Origin: JAKANM01 sp964356495
GTDB lineage: Bacteria; Patescibacteriota; Patescibacteriia; Magasanikbacterales; GWA2-37-8
DNA length: 19,597 nt
Assembly: GCA_964356495.1 (NCBI GenBank)
Contig: CAYHHR010000015.1
Location: forward strand, 1 to 19,597
Reading direction: 5' to 3'
The translations under genes and the position numbers were made by a program. Below, in pieces: positions 1 through 6,359 of the stretch (the first letter of the stretch is position 1; each line of letters opens with the position of its first letter). The notes beneath the pieces are model-generated. The model saw only the letters and a list, made by a program, of their open reading frames with translations, did no database searches and had not been told where the DNA came from.

Positions 1-473
1 AAAATAAAAAAAATTTTAAAAAAAGTTTGGGCGCTTGCTTTTTTGATAAAACCCCGCCCGCCGCCCCGGCCTCCGGCGCGGGCGGCGGCCTTCAAGGCCG
101 CCGCCCTGCTTTTATTCAGAAAAATTTCAGAAACAAAAATCACAAGAAAAAGTGTCGGCAACCCTCCAAGAGGAGGAAATAAAATACTTCCGACAATAAG
201 CCCGATAAAGCCGTTTATAATCGACTGCTTTTCGGCCCCAGCATATTTCGCACCTAAAACCCCAGCCGAGTAATCAACCAGATGTGATAAAACGAAAATT
301 ATACCGAGAATACCAATCTCACCCGCCTGCAGATGCTGAAAAGCATCAAAAATTCCGTAAATCAGTGCCACGATAAACATATATGTTATCGCCGGAAATA
401 TGGGTATTAGCACCGCCAAAACCGCTGGGAACAGCATGACTGTGAAAATGATTGTGAGAGTCAAATGTGACAT
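1..473 (-). CDS. DUF456-like small membrane protein, C-terminus cut by the window edge
   Basis: The frame starts at an ATG (complement of 471-473) placed directly after the TAA of the upstream oxidase gene and stays open for 157 codons to the edge. The protein is very hydrophobic, with about three membrane segments: residues ~4-30 (FTVMLFPAVLAVLIPIFPAI), ~50-65 (IGILGIIFVLSHLVDY) and ~85-115 (FIGLIVGSILFPPLGG...FLVIFVSEIF). The order 'GAKYAGAEKQSIINGFIGLIVG...PPLGG' followed by '..SEIF' resembles the DUF456 family, whose function is not known. The zero-nucleotide spacing implies co-transcription and translational coupling with the oxidase. The visible C-terminal part is odd: a GC-rich Ala/Gly/Arg stretch (KSRAAALKAAARAGGRGGGR) encoded by 52-110. 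The family call is from memory of the pattern and moderately sure; that the frame is coding is supported by hydrophobicity and position. Confidence 0.72.
   Translation of the reverse strand, partial: MSHLTLTIIFTVMLFPAVLAVLIPIFPAITYMFIVALIYGIFDAFQHLQAGEIGILGIIFVLSHLVDYSAGVLGAKYAGAEKQSIINGFIGLIVGSILFPPLGGLPTLFLVIFVSEIFLNKSRAAALKAAARAGGRGGGRGFIKKASAQTFFKIFFI
81..105. repeat. Perfect 12-bp GC-rich inverted repeat inside the DUF456-like gene
   Basis: GGCGGCGGCCTT at 81-92 and AAGGCCGCCGCC at 94-105 are exact reverse complements around one base. The preceding 52-80 is also almost only G and C, in an otherwise AT-rich gene. As RNA it would form a very stable hairpin near the 3' part of the reading frame. 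Confidence 0.8.
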
Positions 474-2114
474 TTAGTTTCGATTAAGATGCTCCCACGC
501 ATATTCCCTATCAGCACCAACTTTTTTGCCGGGATTAAAAATATTCAATGGGTCAAAAATCTTTTTTGTTTCCTCAAACAATTTCATAATTTCCGGTCCG
601 TACATCATCGGCAAGTAGGAACTGCGAATCAACCCGTCATTATGCTCACCGGTTATCGTACCCTTAAATTCCATCACAAGCGCATACACCTTGTCAGACA
701 ATTCCTTGATAATTCGCACACTTTCATCCTTTCGTAAATCCATAAGTGGAATTATGTGGAAATTACCATCGCCCACATGTCCGGCAATCGTATACATAAT
801 TTTGTAATGCGAAAAAATTTCCTCTAGCTTTGGAAAAAATTCAGGCAAAAATTCCGGACGCACCACAAAATCGTCGATAAACGGCGCTGTCCGCAAATTA
901 CTCAAGTGTTGGCGCAATAAATTGAAACTCTCCCGCCGAAACGTCCAATACTTTTTCGCCTCGGCATCATCCTTGGCAATTTTAGTCTTCAGATGAAATG
1001 GCTGTAAAGACTCCCTGGCTTGCTCAGCCTTTCTCAGAGCATCCTCCTTTGTATCCCCAGAAAACTCAGCAATTAAAATTAACTTCGGTACTCCACCAGT
1101 AAGCACCATAAGGAATTCAGGCAAAAACTGAAAGGCTAGCTTGACCATATTGCCATTGAGCTTTTTTACAATGGCGGGAAAAAGTTTGAGGGCAATTTTG
1201 AATGTATGATCATCAAACGACTCAAAACTTTCTGGCTGAAATTTCAAAACAGCGTTAGTAACTTCGGCCAAAGGCTTTAATGTTGGCAAAAAAGCAACAA
1301 GAAGTGATGTGTATTTTTTAGGCTGAATCAACTTAAATTTTATCTCGGTAATAATGCCGAGTGTTCCCTGGGAACCCGTAATGAGCTTGGTTAGATCAAA
1401 AATACCTGTGGCTTTGTCGTACACATTCCACAAAAAATAGCCGGCGGAATTTTTCGAAACAGCTGGTTTGGCTTTCTTGAGAAAATCATAATTTTTCGTG
1501 ATCAACTCAAACATCTTCCGACACACCTCCCCCATAAAATCCGTCCGAGTGCGCTCTTTTTCAATTTCAACAATACTCATCGGCCGAAATGCGTACTCGC
1601 CCCCATCTGCCAGCACCATTTTCACTTGCCGAACATAATTTTCGACTTTACCATAAATCAACGTTTTTTCACCTCCGGAATTATTAGCCACCATGCCTCC
1701 GACAGTACACAAATCGCGCGATGCAGGATAGGACGGCATCAACAATCCTTTTTCAAGTGTCGCTTTTTCAAAGTCACGATAATAGACTCCGGGCTCGGCA
1801 ATAGCATGCCCCGACCCCACTTCTTTGATTGTATTAAAATGCGGCAAAAGATCTAAAATGATAGATTCGGAAAGTGGACCCCCCGACATATCGGTGCCGG
1901 CCGACCGAGCTGTCAAAGAAATGTTTTCTCCTGCGACTTTTTTTTGCCGCGCAAACGAAACAAGATTTTTAATATCAAACACGTCGCGAGGCGCCACAAC
2001 AAGCGTGGGCTTCACTTCAAAAAGGCTCGCGTCATGGCTCGCAGCCACAAGCGTTTTTTCGTCAGAATAAATTTCGCCTTTGAAGAATTTTTTAATTTCT
2101 GGTTCGTAATTCAT
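474..2114 (-). CDS. FAD-linked oxidase, GlcD / D-lactate dehydrogenase-like
   Basis: A 546-aa flavoprotein of the FAD-binding PCMH (vanillyl-alcohol oxidase) superfamily that probably oxidises a 2-hydroxy acid such as D-lactate or glycolate; the substrate cannot be told from sequence. The N-terminal FAD domain (~35-260) shows 'VVAPRDVFDIKNLV', 'TARSAGTDMSGGPLSESIILDL', 'TVGGMVANNSGGEKTLIYGKVENYV' and 'GSQGTLGIITEIKFKLI'. The FAD-oxidase C-terminal domain ends with 'HVGDGNFHIIPLMDL', 'GTITGEHNDGLIRS' and 'FDPLNIFNPGKK'. GEHNDG replaces the GEHGxG of canonical GlcD proteins. There is no C-terminal Fe-S domain, and no GlcE/GlcF partner is adjacent. The next gene, DUF456-like, begins at its stop codon, so the two form an operon. 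TATATT lies 6 nt before the ATG, fitting leaderless transcription. The TTCGTAT repeat array covers the promoter region. Confidence 0.88.
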   Translation of the reverse strand: MNYEPEIKKFFKGEIYSDEKTLVAASHDASLFEVKPTLVVAPRDVFDIKNLVSFARQKKVAGENISLTARSAGTDMSGGPLSESIILDLLPHFNTIKEVGSGHAIAEPGVYYRDFEKATLEKGLLMPSYPASRDLCTVGGMVANNSGGEKTLIYGKVENYVRQVKMVLADGGEYAFRPMSIVEIEKERTRTDFMGEVCRKMFELITKNYDFLKKAKPAVSKNSAGYFLWNVYDKATGIFDLTKLITGSQGTLGIITEIKFKLIQPKKYTSLLVAFLPTLKPLAEVTNAVLKFQPESFESFDDHTFKIALKLFPAIVKKLNGNMVKLAFQFLPEFLMVLTGGVPKLILIAEFSGDTKEDALRKAEQARESLQPFHLKTKIAKDDAEAKKYWTFRRESFNLLRQHLSNLRTAPFIDDFVVRPEFLPEFFPKLEEIFSHYKIMYTIAGHVGDGNFHIIPLMDLRKDESVRIIKELSDKVYALVMEFKGTITGEHNDGLIRSSYLPMMYGPEIMKLFEETKKIFDPLNIFNPGKKVGADREYAWEHLNRN

Positions 2115-2225
2115 AAGATAAATATACGAAAATACGAATTAAACGAATATACGAAACAATACGAACGCCGAAATGGTATCAGAGAAATTTTCGTATATTC
2201 ATCCCCTTTCGTATGTTCGTATTTA
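2103..2225. repeat. Array of ATACGAA / TTCGTAT heptamers, inverted halves
   Basis: Between the oxidase start and the HAD stop, ATACGAA-like units occur about five times in plus orientation (from ~2123 to 2166), followed by three TTCGTAT units (2189-2223); one more copy (TTCGTAAT) sits in the oxidase start codons. The halves pair exactly: GAATATACGAAA 2145-2156 with TTTCGTATATTC 2189-2200, and AATACGAAC 2158-2166 with GTTCGTATT 2215-2223. It spans the oxidase promoter and the end of the HAD gene. It could be a multi-site operator, a hairpin or an intergenic repeat of the genome. Confidence 0.75.
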
Positions 2226-2942
2226 TTGTATCATTTTTCGGATTGCCGCGAGAGTATCCCCAGGATGAGAAACCTGAAGTGTCTCGCAAACACCGACAAC
2301 CGTCTCATCATTGCCGCCTGGGAATAAGGCGTCTCCAATATATAGCGCATCTTCTTTATTCCAACCAAGCGTTTCGAGCAACCGCTTCACGTTATAGCCC
2401 TTGTTTTTACCGCGTTCAAAATAATCAAAGCAAGTTGTACCGCCGATCTTTATCTCAAGAGTTTCTGAAACAAACGGAATCTTAGACAAAACATCTACCC
2501 TTCTTTCAGCTTTTGGATCAAACTGTTCTTTTTTTTCAAGATTAGCGTTGTGACCAAGCAGACTAAAAGAAATCTGACATCCGCGGTCCTGAATCAAATC
2601 ACCTTCGTCCGCTCCCACAAGCAAATGCCCAAATAAATTTTTTATGTTTTTGACATGTTCCAAAACCTCCTTTTTTTGATTCTCTGATAGGGTATTCCGC
2701 CACAATTCGCTCTGGTCGGGAGCTTTGGCATAGTTACCATTTTGCGCAAGCATAAAAATATTGCCGAGAAAATCCGGCGTTACCTGCTTTAGTGTCTGCT
2801 CAGCCGTAGCGCCAGAAACCGTAATCACATTCTTAGCCAAGGCAAGCCTCATCAAAGCCTCCTTCATCGAAGGCTCTATAAGAGACCGACTGCGGGTCAA
2901 GGTTTGATCTACATCAAAAAAAACATGCTTAAAGTTCTTCAT
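2223..2942 (-). CDS. HAD-IIB hydrolase, eukaryotic-type phosphomannomutase-like
   Basis: A 239-aa HAD phosphohydrolase or phosphomutase. Motif I is 'FFDVDQTLTRSR' near the N-terminus (Asp nucleophile and acid/base Asp in DxDxT). Motif II is probably in 'VITVSGATAEQT', and motif IV is 'YIGDALFPGGNDETVVG' near residue 205. The GDxxxPGGND arrangement and the TLTxxR start match eukaryotic-type phosphomannomutases (PMM) of HAD subclass IIB. PMM interconverts mannose-6-phosphate and mannose-1-phosphate; related CPR proteins may be simple phosphatases. The cap region (~85-180) is short. It follows the next HAD gene with a 7-nt gap, so both are probably on one mRNA. Fold is sure, exact substrate unsure. 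Confidence 0.82.
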   Translation of the reverse strand: MKNFKHVFFDVDQTLTRSRSLIEPSMKEALMRLALAKNVITVSGATAEQTLKQVTPDFLGNIFMLAQNGNYAKAPDQSELWRNTLSENQKKEVLEHVKNIKNLFGHLLVGADEGDLIQDRGCQISFSLLGHNANLEKKEQFDPKAERRVDVLSKIPFVSETLEIKIGGTTCFDYFERGKNKGYNVKRLLETLGWNKEDALYIGDALFPGGNDETVVGVCETLQVSHPGDTLAAIRKMIQ

Positions 2943-2949
2943 AGAAACC

Positions 2950-3327
2950 TTACTCCTTCCTCCAATAGGGCTGGAAATTTAAAATCTGCTCTACGAGGAC
3001 TTCAGATGATTGTCGATTAAAACAAAGCCCCCGATCATCAACATAAACACTGGCGACCGGCTTCGAACCAGTGGCATCAGGAAACAGCGGATTGTCATTT
3101 ATATAATCAACCGGGATAGCGTGTTTGTTACAATAGTCCCGTATTAAATCAGTGCTTCGAGTAGAGCAGACAATAATTGTGTGTCCAAGACCCTTCAGTG
3201 TACGAATTGTTTCAACAATTTCCGGTATAGGTTCACCTGTATGCTCCAACCCAGCAAAACCATGATACTGCGATATTACTCCATCGAAATCGAAGGCAAT
3301 GGTTCGTGGTTTTTGGTCTGTACTCAT
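2950..3327 (-). CDS. Small HAD-family phosphatase (capless)
   Basis: A 125-aa minimal HAD domain: motif I 'TIAFDFDGVIS' (D14/D16 region), motif II 'IIVCSTRS' with the conserved Ser/Thr, a lysine in 'GSKPVASVYVDDRG', and the acidic motif IV 'YVDDRG'. No cap domain fits, so it probably acts on a large or exposed phosphate substrate. The compact size and 'VYVDDRG' ending resemble phage- and CPR-type HAD hydrolases annotated only as hypothetical phosphatases. First gene of the minus-strand unit that continues into the PMM-like HAD gene 7 nt downstream. The ATG is 8 nt after an extended -10 box (TGGTATACT), so this start is well supported and the mRNA has hardly any 5' UTR. Confidence 0.8.
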   Translation of the reverse strand: MSTDQKPRTIAFDFDGVISQYHGFAGLEHTGEPIPEIVETIRTLKGLGHTIIVCSTRSTDLIRDYCNKHAIPVDYINDNPLFPDATGSKPVASVYVDDRGLCFNRQSSEVLVEQILNFQPYWRKE

Positions 3328-3335
3328 AACGTACT

Positions 3336-3344
3336 AGTATACCA
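3336..3344 (-). promoter_or_regulatory. Extended -10 promoter of the HAD pair
   Basis: On the minus strand TGG-TATACT (complement of 3344-3336) lies 8 nt before the HAD start codon; a TTGATA -35-like box lies 19 nt upstream. It is divergent from the dapA leader promoter, whose -35 begins about 24 bp away. Confidence 0.55.
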
Positions 3345-3367
3345 GACCGGGCGTCTTTTATATCAAC

Positions 3368-3396
3368 TTGACTTTCCCCGGGATTAAAACTACTAT
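3368..3396 (+). promoter_or_regulatory. Promoter of the dapA leader
   Basis: TTGACT (3368-3373), 17-nt spacer, TACTAT (3391-3396). The expected start of transcription is within a few bases of the ATG at 3403, so the leader ORF may be translated from a leaderless mRNA. Confidence 0.6.
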
Positions 3397-3402
3397 CAAT
3401 AG

Positions 3403-3480
3403 ATGATTTTGCAGTGCCCAATCATGAATAAGAAGAGCAAGAAGATCCCGACCCATCGAGGGCTTATTCTTGTTATTTAA
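3403..3480 (+). CDS. Lysine-rich leader peptide of dapA (25 aa)
   Basis: A short ORF between the dapA promoter and dapA. From the ATG at 3403 it encodes 25 residues; an in-frame ATG at 3424 would give 18. Residues 9-14 are N-K-K-S-K-K, four lysine codons (all AAG) in five positions, followed by I-P-T-H and the C-terminal R-G-L-I-L-V-I; TAA at 3478-3480. No clear Shine-Dalgarno precedes either ATG; the 3403 start sits where transcription should begin and gives the same length as the other two leaders in the window. Codons 19-25 are the antiterminator segment 1. Role inferred: a sensor of charged tRNA-Lys for attenuation of dapA, the first enzyme of the lysine branch. The peptide itself probably has no function. 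Confidence 0.72.
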   Translation: MILQCPIMNKKSKKIPTHRGLILVI

Positions 3481-3541
3481 TTCGCACTGTCTCTGAAAAA
3501 ATAATGATAAGAACAAGCCCTCGACGGGGCTTGTTTTGTTT
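3457..3541 (+). promoter_or_regulatory. Ribosome-mediated transcription attenuator of dapA
   Basis: Segment 1 (3457-3477, the last seven sense codons of the leader) can pair with segment 2 (3503-3523) over 21 bp with one A-C mismatch and two G-U pairs; the loop is 25 nt. Segment 2 also forms the left arm of a terminator: ACAAGCCC (3513-3520), loop TCGACG, GGGCTTGT (3527-3534), followed by TTTTGTTT. The two pairings exclude each other. A ribosome stalled at the AAG codons 3430-3444 would reach to about 3456 and leave segment 1 free (read-through); one at the stop codon would cover segment 1 (termination). No L-box or T-box consensus is visible. Confidence 0.75.
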
Positions 3542-3591
3542 AAGTCACAACTAAACAAAAACAGTACACACAACAACGAAAGAACATTGAC

Positions 3592-4488
3592 ATGAGCACA
3601 GCAACATTCCGAGGCACCTACACCGCCCTAGTTACTCCGTTTAATAATCAGGGCAAATTCGACCGCCACCAGCTTGAAAAGCAAATCGAGTTTCAAATCG
3701 CCGGAGGAGTTCAGGGTATCGTCCCTGTGGGGACCACTGGCGAATCGCCGACCCTATCGCATCAAGAACATGGCCGGGTCATTCAAATGGCGGTCAAAAT
3801 AGCTCATGGACGAGTAAAAGTCCTAGCTGGAAGCGGTTCAAACTCGACAGAGGAGGCAATACAACTGACCCTAATGGCGGAACGCTATGGAGCAGATGGC
3901 TCGCTCCAAGTATCTCCGTATTACAACAAACCAACACAAGAAGGTCTGTTTCAGCATTTTGACGCAATCGCGCGATCAACTAAGTTGCCAATCATTCTCT
4001 ACAACATACCTGGACGATGCATGGTGGACATAACCGTCCCAACTGTGTGCCGTCTGCGTGACAAACGGACAAACATTGTCGGCATCAAAGAGGCCAGCGG
4101 CAGTTCCGATCGAGTAACAGAGTTGCGTTTGAAACTCGGAGAAGATTTTACAATTCTCTCCGGGGATGACTCACTCACTCTGCCGTTTATGTCGGTTGGC
4201 GCAAACGGGGTAATCAGTGTCGTATCCAATGTGTTACCCGCGTTGGTTAACGAAATGGTTCTAACCATAGAACAGAGTGTTGCTGTAGCCCAAAAAATCC
4301 ATGCTCAACTCTACCCTCTGACCAAATCTTTGTTCCTAGAGGGCAACCCCGTTGGCGTAAAATGCGCGATGCGGCTCTTGAAGCGGGATAGCGGATTCGT
4401 TCGTTCCCCCCTATCGAGAGCAAGTAAAGCGACAGAAGACGTCATAGGACAAGAGTTGATGGCTCTTGGAAAAATGTTCAAGTTGTAA
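3592..4488 (+). CDS. dapA: 4-hydroxy-tetrahydrodipicolinate synthase (DapA)
   Basis: A 298-aa class I aldolase (TIM barrel), the usual DapA length. It condenses pyruvate with aspartate semialdehyde, the first committed step to diaminopimelate and lysine, in the cytoplasm. Seen motifs: 'GTTGESPTLSHQEH' (47-60) with the Thr-Thr pair that binds pyruvate, 'SPYYNKPTQEG' (109-118), 'YNIPGR' with catalytic Y137 and R142, and 'GIKEAS' with the Schiff-base lysine K166. H57/H60 and 'SNSTEEAI' correspond to the region of the E. coli lysine-feedback site, so allosteric control is possible. It stands alone, with its own promoter, leader and terminator. The start ATG follows the attenuator by about 50 nt with only a weak purine stretch (GAAAGAA) ahead. 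Relatives such as N-acetylneuraminate lyase are less likely given the lysine leader. Confidence 0.93.
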   Translation: MSTATFRGTYTALVTPFNNQGKFDRHQLEKQIEFQIAGGVQGIVPVGTTGESPTLSHQEHGRVIQMAVKIAHGRVKVLAGSGSNSTEEAIQLTLMAERYGADGSLQVSPYYNKPTQEGLFQHFDAIARSTKLPIILYNIPGRCMVDITVPTVCRLRDKRTNIVGIKEASGSSDRVTELRLKLGEDFTILSGDDSLTLPFMSVGANGVISVVSNVLPALVNEMVLTIEQSVAVAQKIHAQLYPLTKSLFLEGNPVGVKCAMRLLKRDSGFVRSPLSRASKATEDVIGQELMALGKMFKL

Positions 4489-4494
4489 AAACGC

Positions 4495-4521
4495 AAGCGG
4501 ACCTCATCAGTCCGCTTTTTC
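4495..4521 (+). terminator. Intrinsic terminator of dapA
   Basis: AAGCGGAC (4495-4502), loop CTCATCA, GTCCGCTT (4510-4517) and a run of T. Directly downstream of the dapA stop. Confidence 0.88.
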
Positions 4522-4569
4522 TTCCCAGTTTTGTTTACGAGCCTTGCGAGTATCTACAAAACCTGAGGA

Positions 4570-4587
4570 CGTCGAGTAGCCTCGACG
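4570..4587. repeat. 7-bp hairpin CGTCGAG/CTCGACG in the dapA-glutaredoxin spacer
   Basis: Perfect inverted repeat around TAGC, located between the dapA terminator and the glutaredoxin promoter. No T tract follows, so it may be a regulator site or incidental. Confidence 0.4.
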
Positions 4588-4620
4588 CTGTCTATATTTA
4601 TCCCCAAAAGTGGAAAAATT

Positions 4621-4648
4621 TTGACAGTATAATACCTGAGCGTATAAT
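4621..4648 (+). promoter_or_regulatory. Near-consensus sigma-70-type promoter of the glutaredoxin gene
   Basis: TTGACA (4621-4626), 16-nt spacer, TATAAT (4643-4648). Both hexamers are perfect, the strongest promoter in the window, implying high constitutive expression. Confidence 0.8.
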
Positions 4649-4669
4649 AGTTTAACTAATAACTAACGT

Positions 4670-4693
4670 ATGCTTAACAAAAAAGATTTATGA
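4670..4693 (+). CDS. Possible 7-codon upstream ORF overlapping the glutaredoxin start
   Basis: ATG at 4670 encodes M-L-N-K-K-D-L and its TGA overlaps the glutaredoxin ATG as ATGA. The glutaredoxin gene has no Shine-Dalgarno, so translation may reach it by coupling from this mini-ORF. Too short to support by itself; regulation is inferred. Confidence 0.3.
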   Translation: MLNKKDL

Positions 4694-4926
4694 GAAATGT
4701 AACAATTTATAGTACGCCAACTTGCCACTTCTGCCACATGGCAAAAGATTTTTTCACCGCAAATAAAGTTGCTTTCACAGACAAAAATGCAGCGGCTGAC
4801 CCTGTTGCTCGCAAAGAAGCACTTACAAAATCTGGCCAAATGGGCGTGCCCGTAATTGATATTGATGGGACAATTGTGGTTGGGTTCAACGAAGCAAAAC
4901 TCCGCGAGATCCTCGAGATAAAATAA
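4690..4926 (+). CDS. Glutaredoxin / NrdH-like redoxin
   Basis: A 78-aa single thioredoxin-fold domain, a typical glutaredoxin length. Residues 12-15 are the redox motif C-H-F-C after 'VTIYSTPT'; the cis-proline motif is 'GVPVIDIDG' and the glutathione-site-like 'VVGFNEAKLREIL' ends the domain. It likely transfers electrons by thiol-disulfide exchange in the cytoplasm, for example to ribonucleotide reductase or peroxiredoxins; the donor cannot be told. It is a single-gene unit between a consensus promoter and a strong hairpin terminator. The alternative start at 4670 is out of frame. Whether it uses glutathione or thioredoxin reductase is unknown. Confidence 0.88.
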   Translation: MRNVTIYSTPTCHFCHMAKDFFTANKVAFTDKNAAADPVARKEALTKSGQMGVPVIDIDGTIVVGFNEAKLREILEIK

Positions 4927-4936
4927 ATAAGAGAAA

Positions 4937-4971
4937 ACGCCCCGGCCGGAACGGCCGGGGCGTTTAGTTTT
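4937..4971. terminator. Bidirectional GC-rich terminator after the glutaredoxin gene
   Basis: ACGCCCCGGCCG (4937-4948), loop GAA, CGGCCGGGGCGT (4952-4963), with TTTAGTTTT on the right and AAAA on the left. Twelve perfect base pairs; works in both directions. Confidence 0.88.
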
Positions 4972-5102
4972 CGTCGCACCAGGAAACAGAGGTATGTGCG
5001 ACGTCCTCAATTCATTGCAACCACGGAGTACCGTGGGCAAAATTGCACCACAGGGCACTTCTTGTTTCCTAACTCGCTAAGAAGCTCATAAGGAAACAAA
5101 GT
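4972..5102. other. Short structured spacer with a possible 28-codon ORF (4994-5080, plus)
   Basis: Contains CGTCGCAC 4972-4979 with GTGCGACG 4996-5003, CCACGG 5021-5026 with CCGTGG 5031-5036, and GTTTCCT with AGGAAAC around 5064-5096. A small plus-strand ORF begins at 4994 after AGGAAACAGAGG and ends at TAA 5078-5080. Nothing identifies a product. It could be a small RNA, a leaderless peptide gene or just spacer; the upstream terminator argues against read-through expression. Confidence 0.3.
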
Positions 5103-5145
5103 CGAGAAAAGAAAACCGACCGGGAGCAAAAGGCTCCAGGCCGGT
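5103..5145 (-). terminator. Terminator of the DAHP synthase gene
   Basis: On the minus strand an interrupted GC-rich stem (arms 5133-5145 and 5115-5127, core GGAGC/GCTCC) is followed by TTTTCTTTTC. Lies about 25 nt after the gene. Confidence 0.7.
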
Positions 5146-5168
5146 GTTGAAATGGTTGTGAGTGGGGT

Positions 5169-6209
5169 TTAACCCAATGCCTCATAACCTTCCCTCAGCA
5201 ATCGTTCAGTATCCGCCCACCCCAAGCAAGCGTCCGTGATGGATTGGCCGTAGCGTAACCTCTTGGGATCCGCCAAGAGTGGCTGGTTGCCTTCGTGGAG
5301 ATTGCTCTCAAGCATCGCACCAACAACCACCGGACCCGTCTTACGCTGTGCAACGACACTCTTCCAGACAAGTTCCTGAAGGGCGTGCTTTTTACCGCAA
5401 TTGCCGTGGCTACAATCAACGATGAGCTCCTCAGGCACACGCGCGGCACGAAGCGTTGCAACTGCTTCATCCACATTAGCAATGCTGTAATTGGGACCGT
5501 GTTTACCGCCACGCAAGACTGCATGACACCACTTGTTGCCTGTGCTTTGAATGATAGCCGTGCGACCGTCAGGATCAATTCCCAGGAAACTGTGTGAGGA
5601 GCGCGCGGCGCTTATTGCGTTCGCGGCCGTCTCAATACTGCCATCCGTGCCATTTTTGAAACCGACAGGCATCGACAGCCCGCTTGCCATCTCGCGGTGT
5701 GTCTGTGACTCTGTGGTGCGAGCACCAACAGCGGCCCAACTCACAAGATCAGCGATGAATTGTGGAGTAATCGGATCAAGAAATTCAGTCGCCACCGGCA
5801 TGCCGATGCCAACGATGTCGAGAAGTAGCCTGCGGGCAATTTTCAGACCTGTTTCGATATCGTTTGAGCCGTTCAGGTGCGGGTCGTTGATAAGACCCTT
5901 CCAACCAAGAACGGTGCGAGGTTTTTCGAAATAAACCCGCATAATGATTTCCATCCGATCAGCAAACTCGTCACGGATCGGGGCTAGGTGGCGGGCATAT
6001 GCTATCGCCGCCAAGGGGTCATGAATCGAACAGGGGCCGGCAATCACCAACAGTCGCCGGTTCTTCTTGTCGAGAATATCTTGCACCCTTTGGCGACCAA
6101 GAATGACCGTCTCGGCGATGCATGGAGTAATCGGCAACTGTCCGGTAAGATCGCGTGGTGTGATAATCGGACGGGTAGCCTGAATGTGCCAGTTGTGCGT
6201 GCTTTGCAT
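5169..6209 (-). CDS. 3-deoxy-7-phosphoheptulonate (DAHP) synthase, class I alpha (AroF/AroG/AroH type)
   Basis: Condenses phosphoenolpyruvate and erythrose-4-phosphate, the entry step of the shikimate pathway to Phe, Tyr and Trp. The 346-aa length from ATG 6209 is close to E. coli AroG (350). Seen motifs: 'VIAGPCSIHDPLAAIAYA', 'RVYFEKPRTVLGWKGLINDP', 'PVATEFLDPITPQ', 'GARTTESQTHREMASGLSMP', 'GFKNGTDG', 'LRGGKHGPNY', 'VDCSHGNCGKKH', and 'GAMLESNLHEGNQPL'; the conserved Cys, His, Glu and Asp metal ligands are in these. An alternative GTG start at 6233 adds eight residues (NPKRKTT); neither start has a clear Shine-Dalgarno. It is a single gene, preceded by an aromatic leader peptide and attenuator, which supports expression by Phe/Tyr/Trp supply. 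Isozyme type cannot be assigned, so no symbol is given. Confidence 0.93.
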   Translation of the reverse strand: MQSTHNWHIQATRPIITPRDLTGQLPITPCIAETVILGRQRVQDILDKKNRRLLVIAGPCSIHDPLAAIAYARHLAPIRDEFADRMEIIMRVYFEKPRTVLGWKGLINDPHLNGSNDIETGLKIARRLLLDIVGIGMPVATEFLDPITPQFIADLVSWAAVGARTTESQTHREMASGLSMPVGFKNGTDGSIETAANAISAARSSHSFLGIDPDGRTAIIQSTGNKWCHAVLRGGKHGPNYSIANVDEAVATLRAARVPEELIVDCSHGNCGKKHALQELVWKSVVAQRKTGPVVVGAMLESNLHEGNQPLLADPKRLRYGQSITDACLGWADTERLLREGYEALG

Positions 6210-6276
6210 AGTAGTTTTGCGTTTTGGGTTCACTGCATTTTAAATTGTCGAAGACCTACTTTTTATTTCCGCCAAG

Positions 6277-6359
6277 AAACAAAAACGAGCCCTGTTCTAG
6301 AGCTCGTTTTTGATTTCGTTTGTGAGAGAGATTAACGAGAGCAAAAACCAACTCTAGAA
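6277..6359 (-). promoter_or_regulatory. Ribosome-mediated transcription attenuator of the DAHP synthase gene
   Basis: Read on the minus strand: segment 1 (6359 down to 6334, the last leader codons) can pair with segment 2 (6320 down to 6295) over 26 positions with three mismatches and one G-U; the loop is 13 nt. Segment 2 contains the left arm of a terminator, AAAAACGAGC (6311-6302), loop of 11 nt, GCTCGTTTTT (6290-6281), then GTTTC. The pairings exclude each other. The same build is seen before dapA and lysC. Confidence 0.75.

Noticed and set aside
43..273. Plus-strand 76-aa frame at the left end
   Set aside because: It is antisense to the hydrophobic DUF456-like frame; its Pro/Arg-rich start is only the GC-rich palindrome read in another frame.
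3360..3591. L-box lysine riboswitch or T-box upstream of dapA
   Set aside because: No L-box core or T-box sequence (AGGGTGGNACCGCG-like) is visible and the leader is too short; the Lys-codon ORF explains the hairpins better.
4663..5058. Minus-strand 131- and 90-codon frames opposite the glutaredoxin gene
   Set aside because: They cross the bidirectional terminator and are shadows of the CxxC protein frame.
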